A stretch of 15,373 bases of DNA from Candidatus Aminicenantota bacterium (GCA_030614645.1 JAUWTR010000004.1:1-15373); one strand, 5' to 3'; counted from the stretch's first letter, positions 6,969-14,619 are shown. A program made the numbers and translations. The notes: generated by a model not told the origin, from the letters alone.

Positions 6969-8000
6969 TCACCTGATAAAATCTTCTGGGTCTTCATCTT
7001 TGAAACTAGAAACAAGGGAAGGCTGCTCAGGATCTAAGCCGGCTTTATAGTCAAACAGCTCTTTAGTAACTTTTTCCAGTTTTTTATTTAAAAACCTTAT
7101 GGGGATGTCAACAGGACACACTCGTTCACATTCGCTGCAATCAATACATCGGCCAGCTAAATGCATTGCTCTAACCAGATGATAGCCGAAGTTTTCTGAG
7201 GATTCCGGTGATTTTTCTATCCATTTGATTTTTTGAGCTTTTTCTTCTGCAGTAGTGTCGGCTGTGATCGCAAGATTTATGCTGTCCACTACACACTCAT
7301 CACAATAACACATTGGACAAACCGACCGGCAGGCATAACAACGAATACATTTGCTTAACTGTTGTTGCCAGAAATCCCACTTTTCTTCCTGAGATAAGGA
7401 TTCGATCTGTTCCAGGCATTTAAATGGTTCCTTGGGTGAACGGTTATTCCTATCTCCCCAAAATACATCGGAGATTACCGGGAAACTGGAAGTACATTCC
7501 AAACATCTTTCAGCCAAGATCTCTTTGAGAGGAATTTTTATAGTTTTTTCTTTGGTTGAAATTACTATATTTTTTCTTTGGTCGAATTCGATTTTTTCCG
7601 GCTTTTCTCCTTTTAATTTTTTGAAGATCTTCTTCTTGTCCAGGACGCCGACATCTTCGCAGGAAAGCCCCATAATATAAACATCTTCTCGGGTTATAAA
7701 TTTTTCCTGGAGTAAGACATTTATGGCCCGGCTGTCGCAGCCTTTCACGAAAATACCAATCGGCCGTGTATCCGGTTCTTTTTCTCGGGCTTTTTTTCTT
7801 TTTTCATCAATAAGGAATTTAACAAGATTTTGAAAACAAGTGGGATCCCAGATAAGTTTATCAATGTCTTCCGGCTTTTTCACAAAGGTGGGTGCGGCCA
7901 TTAAGGCATTTGAGCTTTTAGCATAACCTATGATATATTTTACTTTTCCTTCTTCCAGGATCTTCTTAGCTTCTTTTTTTATTTCTTCCAGGTTCACCAT
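6969..8000 (-). CDS. 4Fe-4S electron-transfer protein, FrhB/HdrA-associated (FlxB/FlxC) type
   Basis: 343-residue iron-sulfur protein of the Flx electron-transfer arm. The N-terminal ~165 residues resemble the FrhB/FdhB-like fold: VKGCDSRAI (86-93, C88) and GLSCEDVG (111-118), with a CLEC pair at C166/C169. The C-terminal domain carries two [4Fe-4S] motifs, C218/C221/C224/C228 followed immediately by C231, C233 and C236 (CPMCYCDEC), and C285/C288/C291/C295 (CIDCSECERVCP). The extra cysteines after the first motif suggest an additional or unusual cluster. No transmembrane segments. The ATG shares one base with the mvhD stop (TAATG), and AGGAG precedes it. Expected role: relay between the FlxA-side subunit and MvhD/HdrA. 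Product naming in databases is usually generic (4Fe-4S dicluster domain protein). Confidence 0.82.
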   Translation of the reverse strand: MVNLEEIKKEAKKILEEGKVKYIIGYAKSSNALMAAPTFVKKPEDIDKLIWDPTCFQNLVKFLIDEKRKKAREKEPDTRPIGIFVKGCDSRAINVLLQEKFITREDVYIMGLSCEDVGVLDKKKIFKKLKGEKPEKIEFDQRKNIVISTKEKTIKIPLKEILAERCLECTSSFPVISDVFWGDRNNRSPKEPFKCLEQIESLSQEEKWDFWQQQLSKCIRCYACRSVCPMCYCDECVVDSINLAITADTTAEEKAQKIKWIEKSPESSENFGYHLVRAMHLAGRCIDCSECERVCPVDIPIRFLNKKLEKVTKELFDYKAGLDPEQPSLVSSFKDEDPEDFIR

Positions 8001-8422
8001 TATTTTTCTCTCCTCAGCTTTTTTTGGGGACCGAGTGGTTTAAGCTCTTGAACAAATTCTTGGATGATCTGCGTGTATTTTTTTCCTTCTGCGGCTGAGA
8101 CCCATGACATTTTAAATCTTTGTGGTTCCAGGCCGATGTATTCAATAAGCTCTTTGACTAAGGCTATTCTTCGCCGGGCATAGAAGTTTCCTTGAATATA
8201 GTGGCAGTCTCCGGGATGACAGCCGGAAACAAGAACTCCGTCAGCTCCTTTCTGGAATGCATTGAAGATATATAAAGGGGATACACTGCCTGAGCACATA
8301 ACTGTGATCGGAACTACATTGGGGGGGTACTTCATCCGGGAAACTCCTGCAAGGTCACTCCCGGCTGATGAGCACCACTTGCATAGAAAAGCAATGATTT
8401 TGGGTTCGAATTCTTCAGCCAT
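8000..8422 (-). CDS. mvhD: MvhD/FlxD-type hydrogenase iron-sulfur subunit (HdrA partner)
   Basis: 140-residue MvhD-family protein, normal length. The [2Fe-2S] cysteines are visible: C14 and C17 (FLCKWCSSAGSD), C43 (VMCSGSV), and C68/C73 in GCHPGDCHYIQGN. In methanogens MvhD links the F420-non-reducing hydrogenase to HdrA; in FlxABCD-HdrABC bacteria the homologue (FlxD) links the NADH arm to HdrA. No hydrogenase large or small subunit is encoded here, so the second role is the better fit. It lies 2 bases after hdrA, whose last codons provide a GGGAGG ribosome site 6 bases before the ATG, implying matched stoichiometry with HdrA. It is a separate polypeptide, not the HdrA-MvhD fusion seen in some lineages. 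Confidence 0.9.
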   Translation of the reverse strand: MAEEFEPKIIAFLCKWCSSAGSDLAGVSRMKYPPNVVPITVMCSGSVSPLYIFNAFQKGADGVLVSGCHPGDCHYIQGNFYARRRIALVKELIEYIGLEPQRFKMSWVSAAEGKKYTQIIQEFVQELKPLGPQKKLRREK

Positions 8423-8424
8423 AT

Positions 8425-10374
8425 TCAGCCTCCCACACTTGCATCTATCATTTCATAAATTTGTACTGGGGTGATATTTTTAACCTCTATGGCGGCCCTT
8501 AAACAGGTAGCTGAACAGGTGCCGCATCCTTCACAAAGGACTTCATTGACTTCGGCTTTATTGTCTTTAAGGCTTAAAGAATCATAAGGACAAACATCAA
8601 CACACATTCCACACCCTGTACAGAGATTTAAACTTACTTTAGCTACCATGGGGGAGTGGAATAGCTGGTCCTGAGATAATATTATTATTGCTTTGGAGGC
8701 AGCCCCGCTGGCTTGAGCTACTGCTTCTGGTATATCCTTGGGAGCTTGGGCTGCTCCGGCAAAAAATAATCCTGAAGTGACACTCTCTACTGGTTTAAGT
8801 TTCGGGTGAGCTTCTGAAAGAAAGCCGTCTTTATCTAAAGAGATCTTTAGTTTTTTAGCAAATTCCTCTGCTCCTTTAGCCGGCCGCATAGCTGTAGCCA
8901 GGACAACCATGTCAGCATTGATCTCGATATCTTTTCCAGCTAATGTGTCAGCTCCCCAGACTGTGATCTTTCCGTTTTCTTCAAATATCTTTGAAACTTT
9001 TCCTCTTAAGTATACTAATCCATCCTCTTCTTTTGCTCTCTGAACGAATTCCTCATAGTCTTTTCCTCCGGAACGGATATCAATGTAAAAGATATAGGCT
9101 TGTCCATCAGGGACATGGTGTTTGTACAACATAGCGTGTTTTGCAGTATACATGCAGCATATTTTGGAACAGTAAGCGCAATGAAGCTCAGGATCCCTAG
9201 ATCCTACGCATTGAATAAAGACGACTTCTTTGGGTACTTTGTGATCAGATGGCCTGAGCACTTCACCCATGGTAGGACCTGAAGCCGATAATAATCTTTC
9301 AAATTGCAGCCCGTCCAGGACATCCGCATATTTTCCATATCCATATTCTTTCATATTCTCTTTATCGTAGAGGTCATATCCTGTGGCCAGCACTATAGAA
9401 CCAATTTCTTCTTCGATGATCTCTGGTTTCATATCATAATTAATAGCTTCAGGCTCGCAGACATCCATACATTTGCCGCATGCTATAGGCAGCAAGCCAG
9501 GGCAGTTAGCTATATCCAGGGTAAAGGTGGCGGGGATAGCCTGAGGAAAAGGAATGTAAATGGCTTTTCTTCCTGTCAATCCTAGATCAAACTCATTAGG
9601 AACAACTATAGGACAAACGTCTATGCATTCATCACAAAGGGTACATTTAGTGGGATCGACGTAAGTAGGTTTTTTTAGGATCTTTGCTTTAAAATTTCCG
9701 ACATAACCAGTGATTTCCTGGACTTCACTGTAAGTCAATAATTTGATCTTTGGGTGTTTTGATACTTCTACCATTTTTGGAGTCAGGATACATTGGGAGC
9801 AGTCTAAAGTAGGGAATGTCTCAGAGAGCTGGATCATATGGCCCCCGATCGAAGGAGATTTTTCAACCAATACGACCTCATAACCACTATTGGCCATATC
9901 TAGAGCGGCTTGAATACCTGCGATTCCACCTCCGATGACCAGACCTCGGCGGGTCACAGGGATGCTGATAGGTTCTAAGGATTTATTTTTCACTACACGT
10001 TCTACTGTACTGTGGGTGATCTTTTTAGCTTTTTCTGTTGCTTTTAACTTATCTTTGTGAACCCAGCTGCATTGCTCTCTAATATTAGCGATCTCACACT
10101 GAAATTCGTTTATACCCGCGGCTTTAGCACAATTGCGGAAAGTGGTCTCATGCAGGTTAGGGGAACAACAGGCTATGACAACACTGTCAAGGCTGTGTTC
10201 TTTTATGGAATTTTCAATGAGTTTTTGTCCAGGATCCGAACACATATAGACATAGTCTTCTGAGTGGGCAACATTTGAGTGTTTCATGAGTTCTTCCGCA
10301 ACATTTTTTACATCTACTGTGCCTGCGATATTTATGCCGCAGTGGCAGACAAAAACTCCAGTCCGTTTTTTCAT
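8425..10374 (-). CDS. hdrA: Heterodisulfide reductase subunit A (HdrA, electron-bifurcating flavoprotein)
   Basis: Full-length 649-residue HdrA, the flavin-based electron-bifurcating subunit. An N-terminal cysteine-rich domain has CHCG (10-13), C45 and CCSP (69-72). The FAD domain has GGGIAG (148-153), GGHM (177-180) and TFPTLDCSQC (186-195). Inserted and C-terminal clusters are C244/C247/C250/C254, C291 with C299/C302/C306, C399/C402 with C406/C407, C585/C588/C591/C595 and C614/C617/C620/C624. The last pair form a two-[4Fe-4S] ferredoxin domain, the presumed exit to ferredoxin. No in-frame TGA is present, so no selenocysteine variant. HdrA receives electrons through MvhD and splits them between ferredoxin and HdrBC (family knowledge). 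It is separated from hdrB/hdrC by the four kor genes. The ATG lies 2 bases after the korC stop. Confidence 0.95.
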   Translation of the reverse strand: MKKRTGVFVCHCGINIAGTVDVKNVAEELMKHSNVAHSEDYVYMCSDPGQKLIENSIKEHSLDSVVIACCSPNLHETTFRNCAKAAGINEFQCEIANIREQCSWVHKDKLKATEKAKKITHSTVERVVKNKSLEPISIPVTRRGLVIGGGIAGIQAALDMANSGYEVVLVEKSPSIGGHMIQLSETFPTLDCSQCILTPKMVEVSKHPKIKLLTYSEVQEITGYVGNFKAKILKKPTYVDPTKCTLCDECIDVCPIVVPNEFDLGLTGRKAIYIPFPQAIPATFTLDIANCPGLLPIACGKCMDVCEPEAINYDMKPEIIEEEIGSIVLATGYDLYDKENMKEYGYGKYADVLDGLQFERLLSASGPTMGEVLRPSDHKVPKEVVFIQCVGSRDPELHCAYCSKICCMYTAKHAMLYKHHVPDGQAYIFYIDIRSGGKDYEEFVQRAKEEDGLVYLRGKVSKIFEENGKITVWGADTLAGKDIEINADMVVLATAMRPAKGAEEFAKKLKISLDKDGFLSEAHPKLKPVESVTSGLFFAGAAQAPKDIPEAVAQASGAASKAIIILSQDQLFHSPMVAKVSLNLCTGCGMCVDVCPYDSLSLKDNKAEVNEVLCEGCGTCSATCLRAAIEVKNITPVQIYEMIDASVGG

Positions 10375-10376
10375 TT

Positions 10377-10925
10377 TTACTTTCCTTTTTTTAGAGTTTC
10401 AAGGCCGTATTCGTATCCTTTATCAAAGGCTTTTAGGTTTAATTCCAGGAAACGGTCGGGTACTAGACCGGGAATTCCTTTTTTCATAACTTCCGAGGTA
10501 GTGATTTTTGTTATTGCAGTAAAGAAGCCCATCATCACCAGGTTGGCGATAATCCGGTTTCCGAGTTCTTCAGCAAAACGTGTAGCAGGAACCGAATAAA
10601 ATTTGATCTTTGCACGGGGAGGTTTGGATTTTACTAAATCCTGGTCGATGATGAGGAAGCCGTAATCTTTCAAGTCTGATTCATATTTATCGTATGCTTC
10701 CTGAGACATTGATACCAGGATTTCTGGAACGGTGATGTAGGGATAGAGGACACGGTCGTCGGAAACAATAAGCTGAGAGCTGCAGGCACTTCCTCTTGCT
10801 TCCGGGCCGAAGCTCTGGTTCATAGTGGCAAATTTGTTTCCATAGAGAGAGAGCGCTTTGCCTGCGATAAGGGCGCAGCGGATGATCCCTTGACCTCCAA
10901 AACCGGAAAATCTGATCTCAGTCAT
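10377..10925 (-). CDS. korC: 2-oxoacid:ferredoxin oxidoreductase gamma subunit
   Basis: 182-residue gamma domain of 2-oxoacid:ferredoxin oxidoreductases (KorC/PorG family), which binds the CoA side of the enzyme and closes the active-site complex. It starts RFSGFGGQGI (5-14), the family's hallmark glycine loop, and contains FGPEARG-type sequence (SFGPEARGSACSSQL). I chose ATG 10925, which overlaps the korB stop by 8 bases (ATGACTGA) and has GGAG 6 bases upstream; the earlier in-frame start at 10958 would only add an unconserved tail. Fourth gene of a complete delta-alpha-beta-gamma set. Substrate cannot be read from this subunit. Confidence 0.9.
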   Translation of the reverse strand: MTEIRFSGFGGQGIIRCALIAGKALSLYGNKFATMNQSFGPEARGSACSSQLIVSDDRVLYPYITVPEILVSMSQEAYDKYESDLKDYGFLIIDQDLVKSKPPRAKIKFYSVPATRFAEELGNRIIANLVMMGFFTAITKITTSEVMKKGIPGLVPDRFLELNLKAFDKGYEYGLETLKKGK

Positions 10926-11790
10926 TGTTATCTCCATAAAGTTGGTATTTATCTCCAAGTACTGAAGAGAGATGTGTATTCATAGCCTCCAGGAAAGTCG
11001 GTTTTTCCTTGTCGACAAACTTCCCGACAATAAGTTTTCCCTGGTAGCTTATATCAAGTGTTCTTGTGTCTGCCCCATGCTGTATTTCTGACGTGTCATA
11101 ATAATATTTAAGAAGGTTCAGGCCATCCCCAAGCCGGTTCCTCCGAGCATATAATGTAACACAAGGAGTTATGACTTCAATAAAAGAAAATCCACGTTTG
11201 TTTAAAGCTTCTTGGATAGATTTTGTGACTCGCCTCAGATGAAGAGATGTCCAGCGGGCTATATAGGTAGCACCGGCTGCATCCGTAAGATAGGGAAGAT
11301 TAAAGGCATTTTCAAAATTCCCATAAGGAGCCGTGGCTGCATTGGCTCCTTTAGGTGTGGTAGCAGCAACCTGGCCTCCAGTCATAGCATAATTGAAGTT
11401 ATTGACACAGATCACAACCATATCCATGTTCCTTCTGGCTGCATGGATCAGGTGGTTGCCGCCAATTCCGGAAATATCTCCATCACCGCTAAATACTACT
11501 ACTTTTGTATCCGGTTTTGCCAGTTTCAGACCGGTTGCAAAGGGGATGGCACGTCCGTGAGTGGTATGGAAGGAATCCAGTTTTGTGTAGCCGGCAACTC
11601 TTCCTGTACAACCTATACCGGATACAACCGCGATCTTATCAAGGTCGTATTTTTCTTTACGTAAAGCTTCTGCAAAAGATGTGACTACTGTCCCTATTCC
11701 ACAACCTGGACACCATATGTGTGGAATACGATCCATTCGTAAGATTTCTTCCATTGGATTTTTTTCGGTATTTTGCTCTTCTTTATTCAT
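10918..11790 (-). CDS. korB: 2-oxoacid:ferredoxin oxidoreductase beta subunit (thiamine diphosphate)
   Basis: 290-residue catalytic beta subunit that binds thiamine diphosphate and a proximal [4Fe-4S] cluster. Cluster ligands match the family: C27 and C30 (WCPGCG), C61 (GIGCTGR) and C210. The ThDP/Mg motif is GDGD (102-105) with NN (130-131) and YAMTGGQ (134-140). HGRAIPFATG (78-87) is typical for KorB/VorB. Together with alpha, gamma and delta it interconverts a 2-oxoacid plus CoA with acyl-CoA, CO2 and reduced ferredoxin. The ATG overlaps the korA stop by 4 bases (ATGA), with AAGGAGG 7 bases upstream. 2-oxoglutarate is the favoured substrate from family resemblance and from the fumarate reductase in the operon, but branched-chain or other 2-oxoacids are not excluded. 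Confidence 0.92.
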   Translation of the reverse strand: MNKEEQNTEKNPMEEILRMDRIPHIWCPGCGIGTVVTSFAEALRKEKYDLDKIAVVSGIGCTGRVAGYTKLDSFHTTHGRAIPFATGLKLAKPDTKVVVFSGDGDISGIGGNHLIHAARRNMDMVVICVNNFNYAMTGGQVAATTPKGANAATAPYGNFENAFNLPYLTDAAGATYIARWTSLHLRRVTKSIQEALNKRGFSFIEVITPCVTLYARRNRLGDGLNLLKYYYDTSEIQHGADTRTLDISYQGKLIVGKFVDKEKPTFLEAMNTHLSSVLGDKYQLYGDNND

Positions 11791-12953
11791 TTGGCTGCCT
11801 CCTTAATGGCGTTCAGGATAACTTTAGGATCGTGGACCCAGCCGCCGTAATGGGGAACGGAAACAACTTCACATTTGTCAGCTACCACCCGCTCGGCTTC
11901 TAATACGACCTGTCCGGCATTTATCTCAGGGAATACGATTGCTTTTACTTTACCAGCTAATTCTTTAACCCGTTTTTCAGGAAAGGGCCAGACTGTTTTA
12001 AGTTGCATTGTGCCGACTTTTATTCCTGCTTTTTTCGCCTCTTGAACTGCTTTAATAGATACTCTCGAAGTTATGCCATAAGACATGACTAAAATTTCGG
12101 CATTGTCAATATCAGTTTCTTCTAGATGGATGATTTTTTCAGCATTATCTTTGATTTTGTCGATAAGATGGCTTACACAAGTAGCTTGGCATTCAGCATT
12201 GAGAAGAGGGTATCCTCTTTCATCCCGTGTCAGGCCGGTGGTATGAAAACGGTACCCGTCCCCTGCCTTGACCATAAATGGGATGCCGTCCGTGTCATTT
12301 TTATAAGGCAGGTATTTATTTTTAGGGCCTTTATACCATTTTCTTTCCACTAATTCGATCTCTTCTGCCGGAGGGATGACTACTTTTTCATGCATATGGC
12401 CTATACATTCATCCGTCATCACAAAAACCGGGACCCGGTAAGTCTCAGACAGGTTAAATGCTTCAATGGTCAGGTCAAAACATTCCTGAGGCGAATCAGG
12501 GGAAAGCGCGATTATCTCATAATCGCCGTGGGAGCCCCATCTGGCCTGCATCATATCCTGTTGTCCGGTCAGGGTAGGAAGTCCGGTCGAAGGACCTCCT
12601 CTCTGGACATTTGCAATAACAAGGGGAGTCTCCATCATGCAGGCTAGTCCGATGTTTTCCATCATAAGGGAAAAGCCTGGTCCGGAAGTAACTGTCATGG
12701 CTTTTTTGCCCCCCCATACAGCTCCAATTAGAGAAGCAATTGAGGCCAGCTCATCCTCCATTTGAATAAAAACACCGCCTACATAAGGAATCCGTTCGGA
12801 AAACCTTTCCGCAGTTTCTGTGGAAGGAGTAATTGGATAGCCTCCGAAATAACGACATCCAGCAGCAAGCCCTCCCTCAGCAAGGGCATAATCCCCGTCC
12901 ATAAAATGGGAGCCGGTTAAAACTCCTTTAGGATCTGCTTTCGACTTTTTCAC
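11787..12953 (-). CDS. korA: 2-oxoacid:ferredoxin oxidoreductase alpha subunit
   Basis: 388-residue alpha subunit (pyrimidine-binding and domain II parts) without the N-terminal gamma fusion seen in some KorA proteins. Key motifs, numbered from the chosen start: YPITPSTE (39-46, substrate/ThDP loop), TSGPG (89-93), and RGGPSTGLPT (118-127) followed by Q-x-D. The start is GTG at 12953, with a perfect AGGAGG 6 bases upstream inside the end of korD; this gives a 26-base overlap with korD. The upstream ATG at 13013 would fuse an unconserved 20-residue segment lying wholly in korD. Forms the functional dimer with KorB. The sequence favours the 2-oxoglutarate/branched-chain class rather than pyruvate oxidoreductase, because the alpha, beta, gamma and delta chains are separate and short. 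Substrate remains inferred. Confidence 0.92.
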   Translation of the reverse strand: MKKSKADPKGVLTGSHFMDGDYALAEGGLAAGCRYFGGYPITPSTETAERFSERIPYVGGVFIQMEDELASIASLIGAVWGGKKAMTVTSGPGFSLMMENIGLACMMETPLVIANVQRGGPSTGLPTLTGQQDMMQARWGSHGDYEIIALSPDSPQECFDLTIEAFNLSETYRVPVFVMTDECIGHMHEKVVIPPAEEIELVERKWYKGPKNKYLPYKNDTDGIPFMVKAGDGYRFHTTGLTRDERGYPLLNAECQATCVSHLIDKIKDNAEKIIHLEETDIDNAEILVMSYGITSRVSIKAVQEAKKAGIKVGTMQLKTVWPFPEKRVKELAGKVKAIVFPEINAGQVVLEAERVVADKCEVVSVPHYGGWVHDPKVILNAIKEAAK

Positions 12954-13203
12954 CTTGGTCCTCCTCTTTCTTAATGGTAACAAATATGGCAAATTCTGGA
13001 CAAATTGTCTCACAGAGCTGACAGTAGCAGCATTCGTCCTCGTTTTTTATTATGGGTGGATGATATCCTTTAACATTAAATTCTTCGGATAGCTCCAGGA
13101 CGTCCCGCGGACAATACTCTACACAAAATCCACATCCTTTGCATTGGTCCTTAGAGATGTGGATCTTGCCTATTGTTGGTTTCAAATTTCCAAAGTAAGT
13201 CAT
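12928..13203 (-). CDS. korD: 2-oxoacid:ferredoxin oxidoreductase delta subunit (2[4Fe-4S] ferredoxin)
   Basis: 91-residue ferredoxin-like delta subunit. Two CxxCxxCxxxCP motifs are present: C21/C24/C27/C31 (CKGCGFCVEYCP) and C58/C61/C64/C68 (with an extra C59), predicting two [4Fe-4S] clusters. The linker EFNVKGYHPP matches the usual KorD spacing segment. It collects electrons from the KorB cluster for transfer to soluble ferredoxin or, in this operon, possibly straight to an Hdr subunit. ATG 13203 has GAGG 5 bases upstream and lies 7 bases after hdrB. Its final codons contain the korA ribosome site. Position directly after hdrB rather than beside an unrelated gene is notable. Confidence 0.9.
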   Translation of the reverse strand: MTYFGNLKPTIGKIHISKDQCKGCGFCVEYCPRDVLELSEEFNVKGYHPPIIKNEDECCYCQLCETICPEFAIFVTIKKEEDQGEKVESRS

Positions 13204-13210
13204 TGATACC

Positions 13211-14089
13211 TCAGATTAAACCTTTTTCTTTAAGGATTGGTTTTGGGTCTATATAATGAAGATCTAACCTCAAACTATCCTGCGGACAGCCCAAGGCAAT
13301 TGCCAATAATTGAGAAAAATAAAGAATCGGTATATTTTTAAATTCAGGAAACTTCTGTTGAGTTTCTTTCTGGCGCTGGTCAAGATTAAAAGCGCAGAGC
13401 GGGCAGCTTACAGTTACAACTTCAGCTCCTTGTTTTAGGGAAGATGAGAGGATCTGGTTGGTACGGTCAGCGATGATCTCTGGTTTATCGACTGTTTGAT
13501 AAGCGCCGCAGCATTCGACTTTATAAGGAAAATCTATAGCTTCGGCTCCAAGTGCAGTCATGAGTTCATCCATGATCATCGGGTTTTCCACATCGTCGAA
13601 TCCGATCTCTTGGGGACGAACAAGGTAACATCCATAATAACTTGCCACTTTTAAGCCTTTGAGAGATTTAACAGATTTTTTAGCGATGTTCTCAAATTTA
13701 ATCTCATTCTTTAGTATTTCGAGAAGATGAACAACATCAACATCGCCTTTGTAATCGATGTCTTCCCGGTACATAAAGTCATTGATGATGTCCAGGTCTT
13801 CAGGATTTGATCTTACCCGCTCATTGCTTCTTTTAAGGGTGTTGTAACACATTGCACAGAGGGTCATAAGTTTATCCGAGCCGGCTTCTTTAGCTCTTAT
13901 AAGGTTTCTGACCGGGGCGACGTGATGGATCAAGTCATCTGTAGCAAGGGAATAAACGGTTCCGCAACAATTCCATCTGCGGATCTCTTCCACTTCCACA
14001 TCAAGGTTTTTTAAGGAACATAAAGCTGAATCTTCAAAATTTTTGGCGTGGTTTTTTAGAGTACACCCGGGAAAATAGCTTAGTTTCAT
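13211..14089 (-). CDS. hdrB: Heterodisulfide reductase subunit B (two CCG domains)
   Basis: 292-residue HdrB, normal length. Both cysteine-rich CCG modules are complete: C9, C41-C42-G43, C78/C81, and C154, C193-C194-G195, C229/C232. In HdrB these bind two non-cubane [4Fe-4S] clusters that cleave a disulfide or, in related complexes, pass electrons to another acceptor (known for the family). Cytoplasmic; no membrane segment. It is separated from hdrC by 48 bases and followed 7 bases later by korD. The natural disulfide in a bacterium without CoM/CoB is unknown: DsrC-like proteins are one option, and direct transfer to the co-encoded fumarate reductase is another. ATG 14089 is preceded by AAGGA about 9 bases upstream. 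Confidence 0.94.
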   Translation of the reverse strand: MKLSYFPGCTLKNHAKNFEDSALCSLKNLDVEVEEIRRWNCCGTVYSLATDDLIHHVAPVRNLIRAKEAGSDKLMTLCAMCYNTLKRSNERVRSNPEDLDIINDFMYREDIDYKGDVDVVHLLEILKNEIKFENIAKKSVKSLKGLKVASYYGCYLVRPQEIGFDDVENPMIMDELMTALGAEAIDFPYKVECCGAYQTVDKPEIIADRTNQILSSSLKQGAEVVTVSCPLCAFNLDQRQKETQQKFPEFKNIPILYFSQLLAIALGCPQDSLRLDLHYIDPKPILKEKGLI

Positions 14090-14137
14090 AATTATGATTC
14101 CTTATTAAATTTGGATTATGGCTGATTAATGACATAT

Positions 14138-14545
14138 TTATGATGTGAATTTTCTAAAATTGCTGATTAATGCGATTGGAGGCACATCTCCTCTCTCAGA
14201 ATCAGAAAGTTCTTCTACCTTTACATGGTCTTCTCTTTTACGCAGTAATATCTGCCTGACTGCTTCTATGACTTCTGCAATGTTTATGCCCTTGGGGCAG
14301 CGGACATTGCAGGTCAGGCACGATGCGCAGATCCAGATGGAGTTTGATTTCAATAATTCTTCCTTTAAGCCAAGCTGAGCAAAGCGGATGATCTGGTTGG
14401 GCAGGATATCCATTTGAGATACAGCAGGACAGCCTGCGGAACATTTTCCGCACTGATAACAGGCAAGAAGGTTTTGGCCGCTTAATTCTTCGACTTTGGC
14501 TACAAAAGGACTTCTGATTTTATGGCGGGAGATATTAGTTCGCAT
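14138..14545 (-). CDS. hdrC: Heterodisulfide reductase subunit C
   Basis: 135-residue HdrC, a small two-cluster iron-sulfur protein that wires HdrA to HdrB. Motifs C29/C32/C35/C39 (CYQCGKCSAGCP) and C73/C76/C79/C83 (CASCLTCNVRCP) are intact, within the typical helical framework (IRFAQLGL between them, NIAEVIEAVRQILL after). The tail 103-135 is charged and variable. It is soluble, with no HdrE/HdrD-type membrane link. First gene of the operon, about 65-70 bases downstream of the predicted transcription start, with AAAGGA before the ATG. Confidence 0.93.
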   Translation of the reverse strand: MRTNISRHKIRSPFVAKVEELSGQNLLACYQCGKCSAGCPAVSQMDILPNQIIRFAQLGLKEELLKSNSIWICASCLTCNVRCPKGINIAEVIEAVRQILLRKREDHVKVEELSDSERGDVPPIALISNFRKFTS

Positions 14546-14619
14546 ATAAATATCCTTTTCTTTTAAAGATTATTTTAGCCAAAAAAAATTATGTATATAT
14601 ATCATAATAAAAAGACAAT

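Noticed and set aside
8000..8422. MvhD as evidence for an F420-non-reducing [NiFe] hydrogenase locus
   Set aside because: No hydrogenase large or small subunit motifs are present; the neighbours are FlxA-type NAD(P)H-binding genes, fitting FlxD instead.
8425..10374. Selenocysteine or frameshift variant of HdrA
   Set aside because: The reading frame is continuous over 649 residues with ordinary cysteine codons at every cluster position.
14121..14172. Direct repeat GCTGATTAATG at 14121-14131 and 14162-14172
   Set aside because: Just 11 bases, one copy inside hdrC coding sequence and the other in the hdrC-hdrB gap; no third copy or symmetry, so probably chance.
14581..14607. Short AT hairpin (TTATG/CATAA arms) followed by eight T residues on the minus strand, within the operon leader
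   Set aside because: Only 5 paired bases with a 9-base loop and one GC pair; too weak for an intrinsic terminator or attenuator and likely a product of AT-rich composition.
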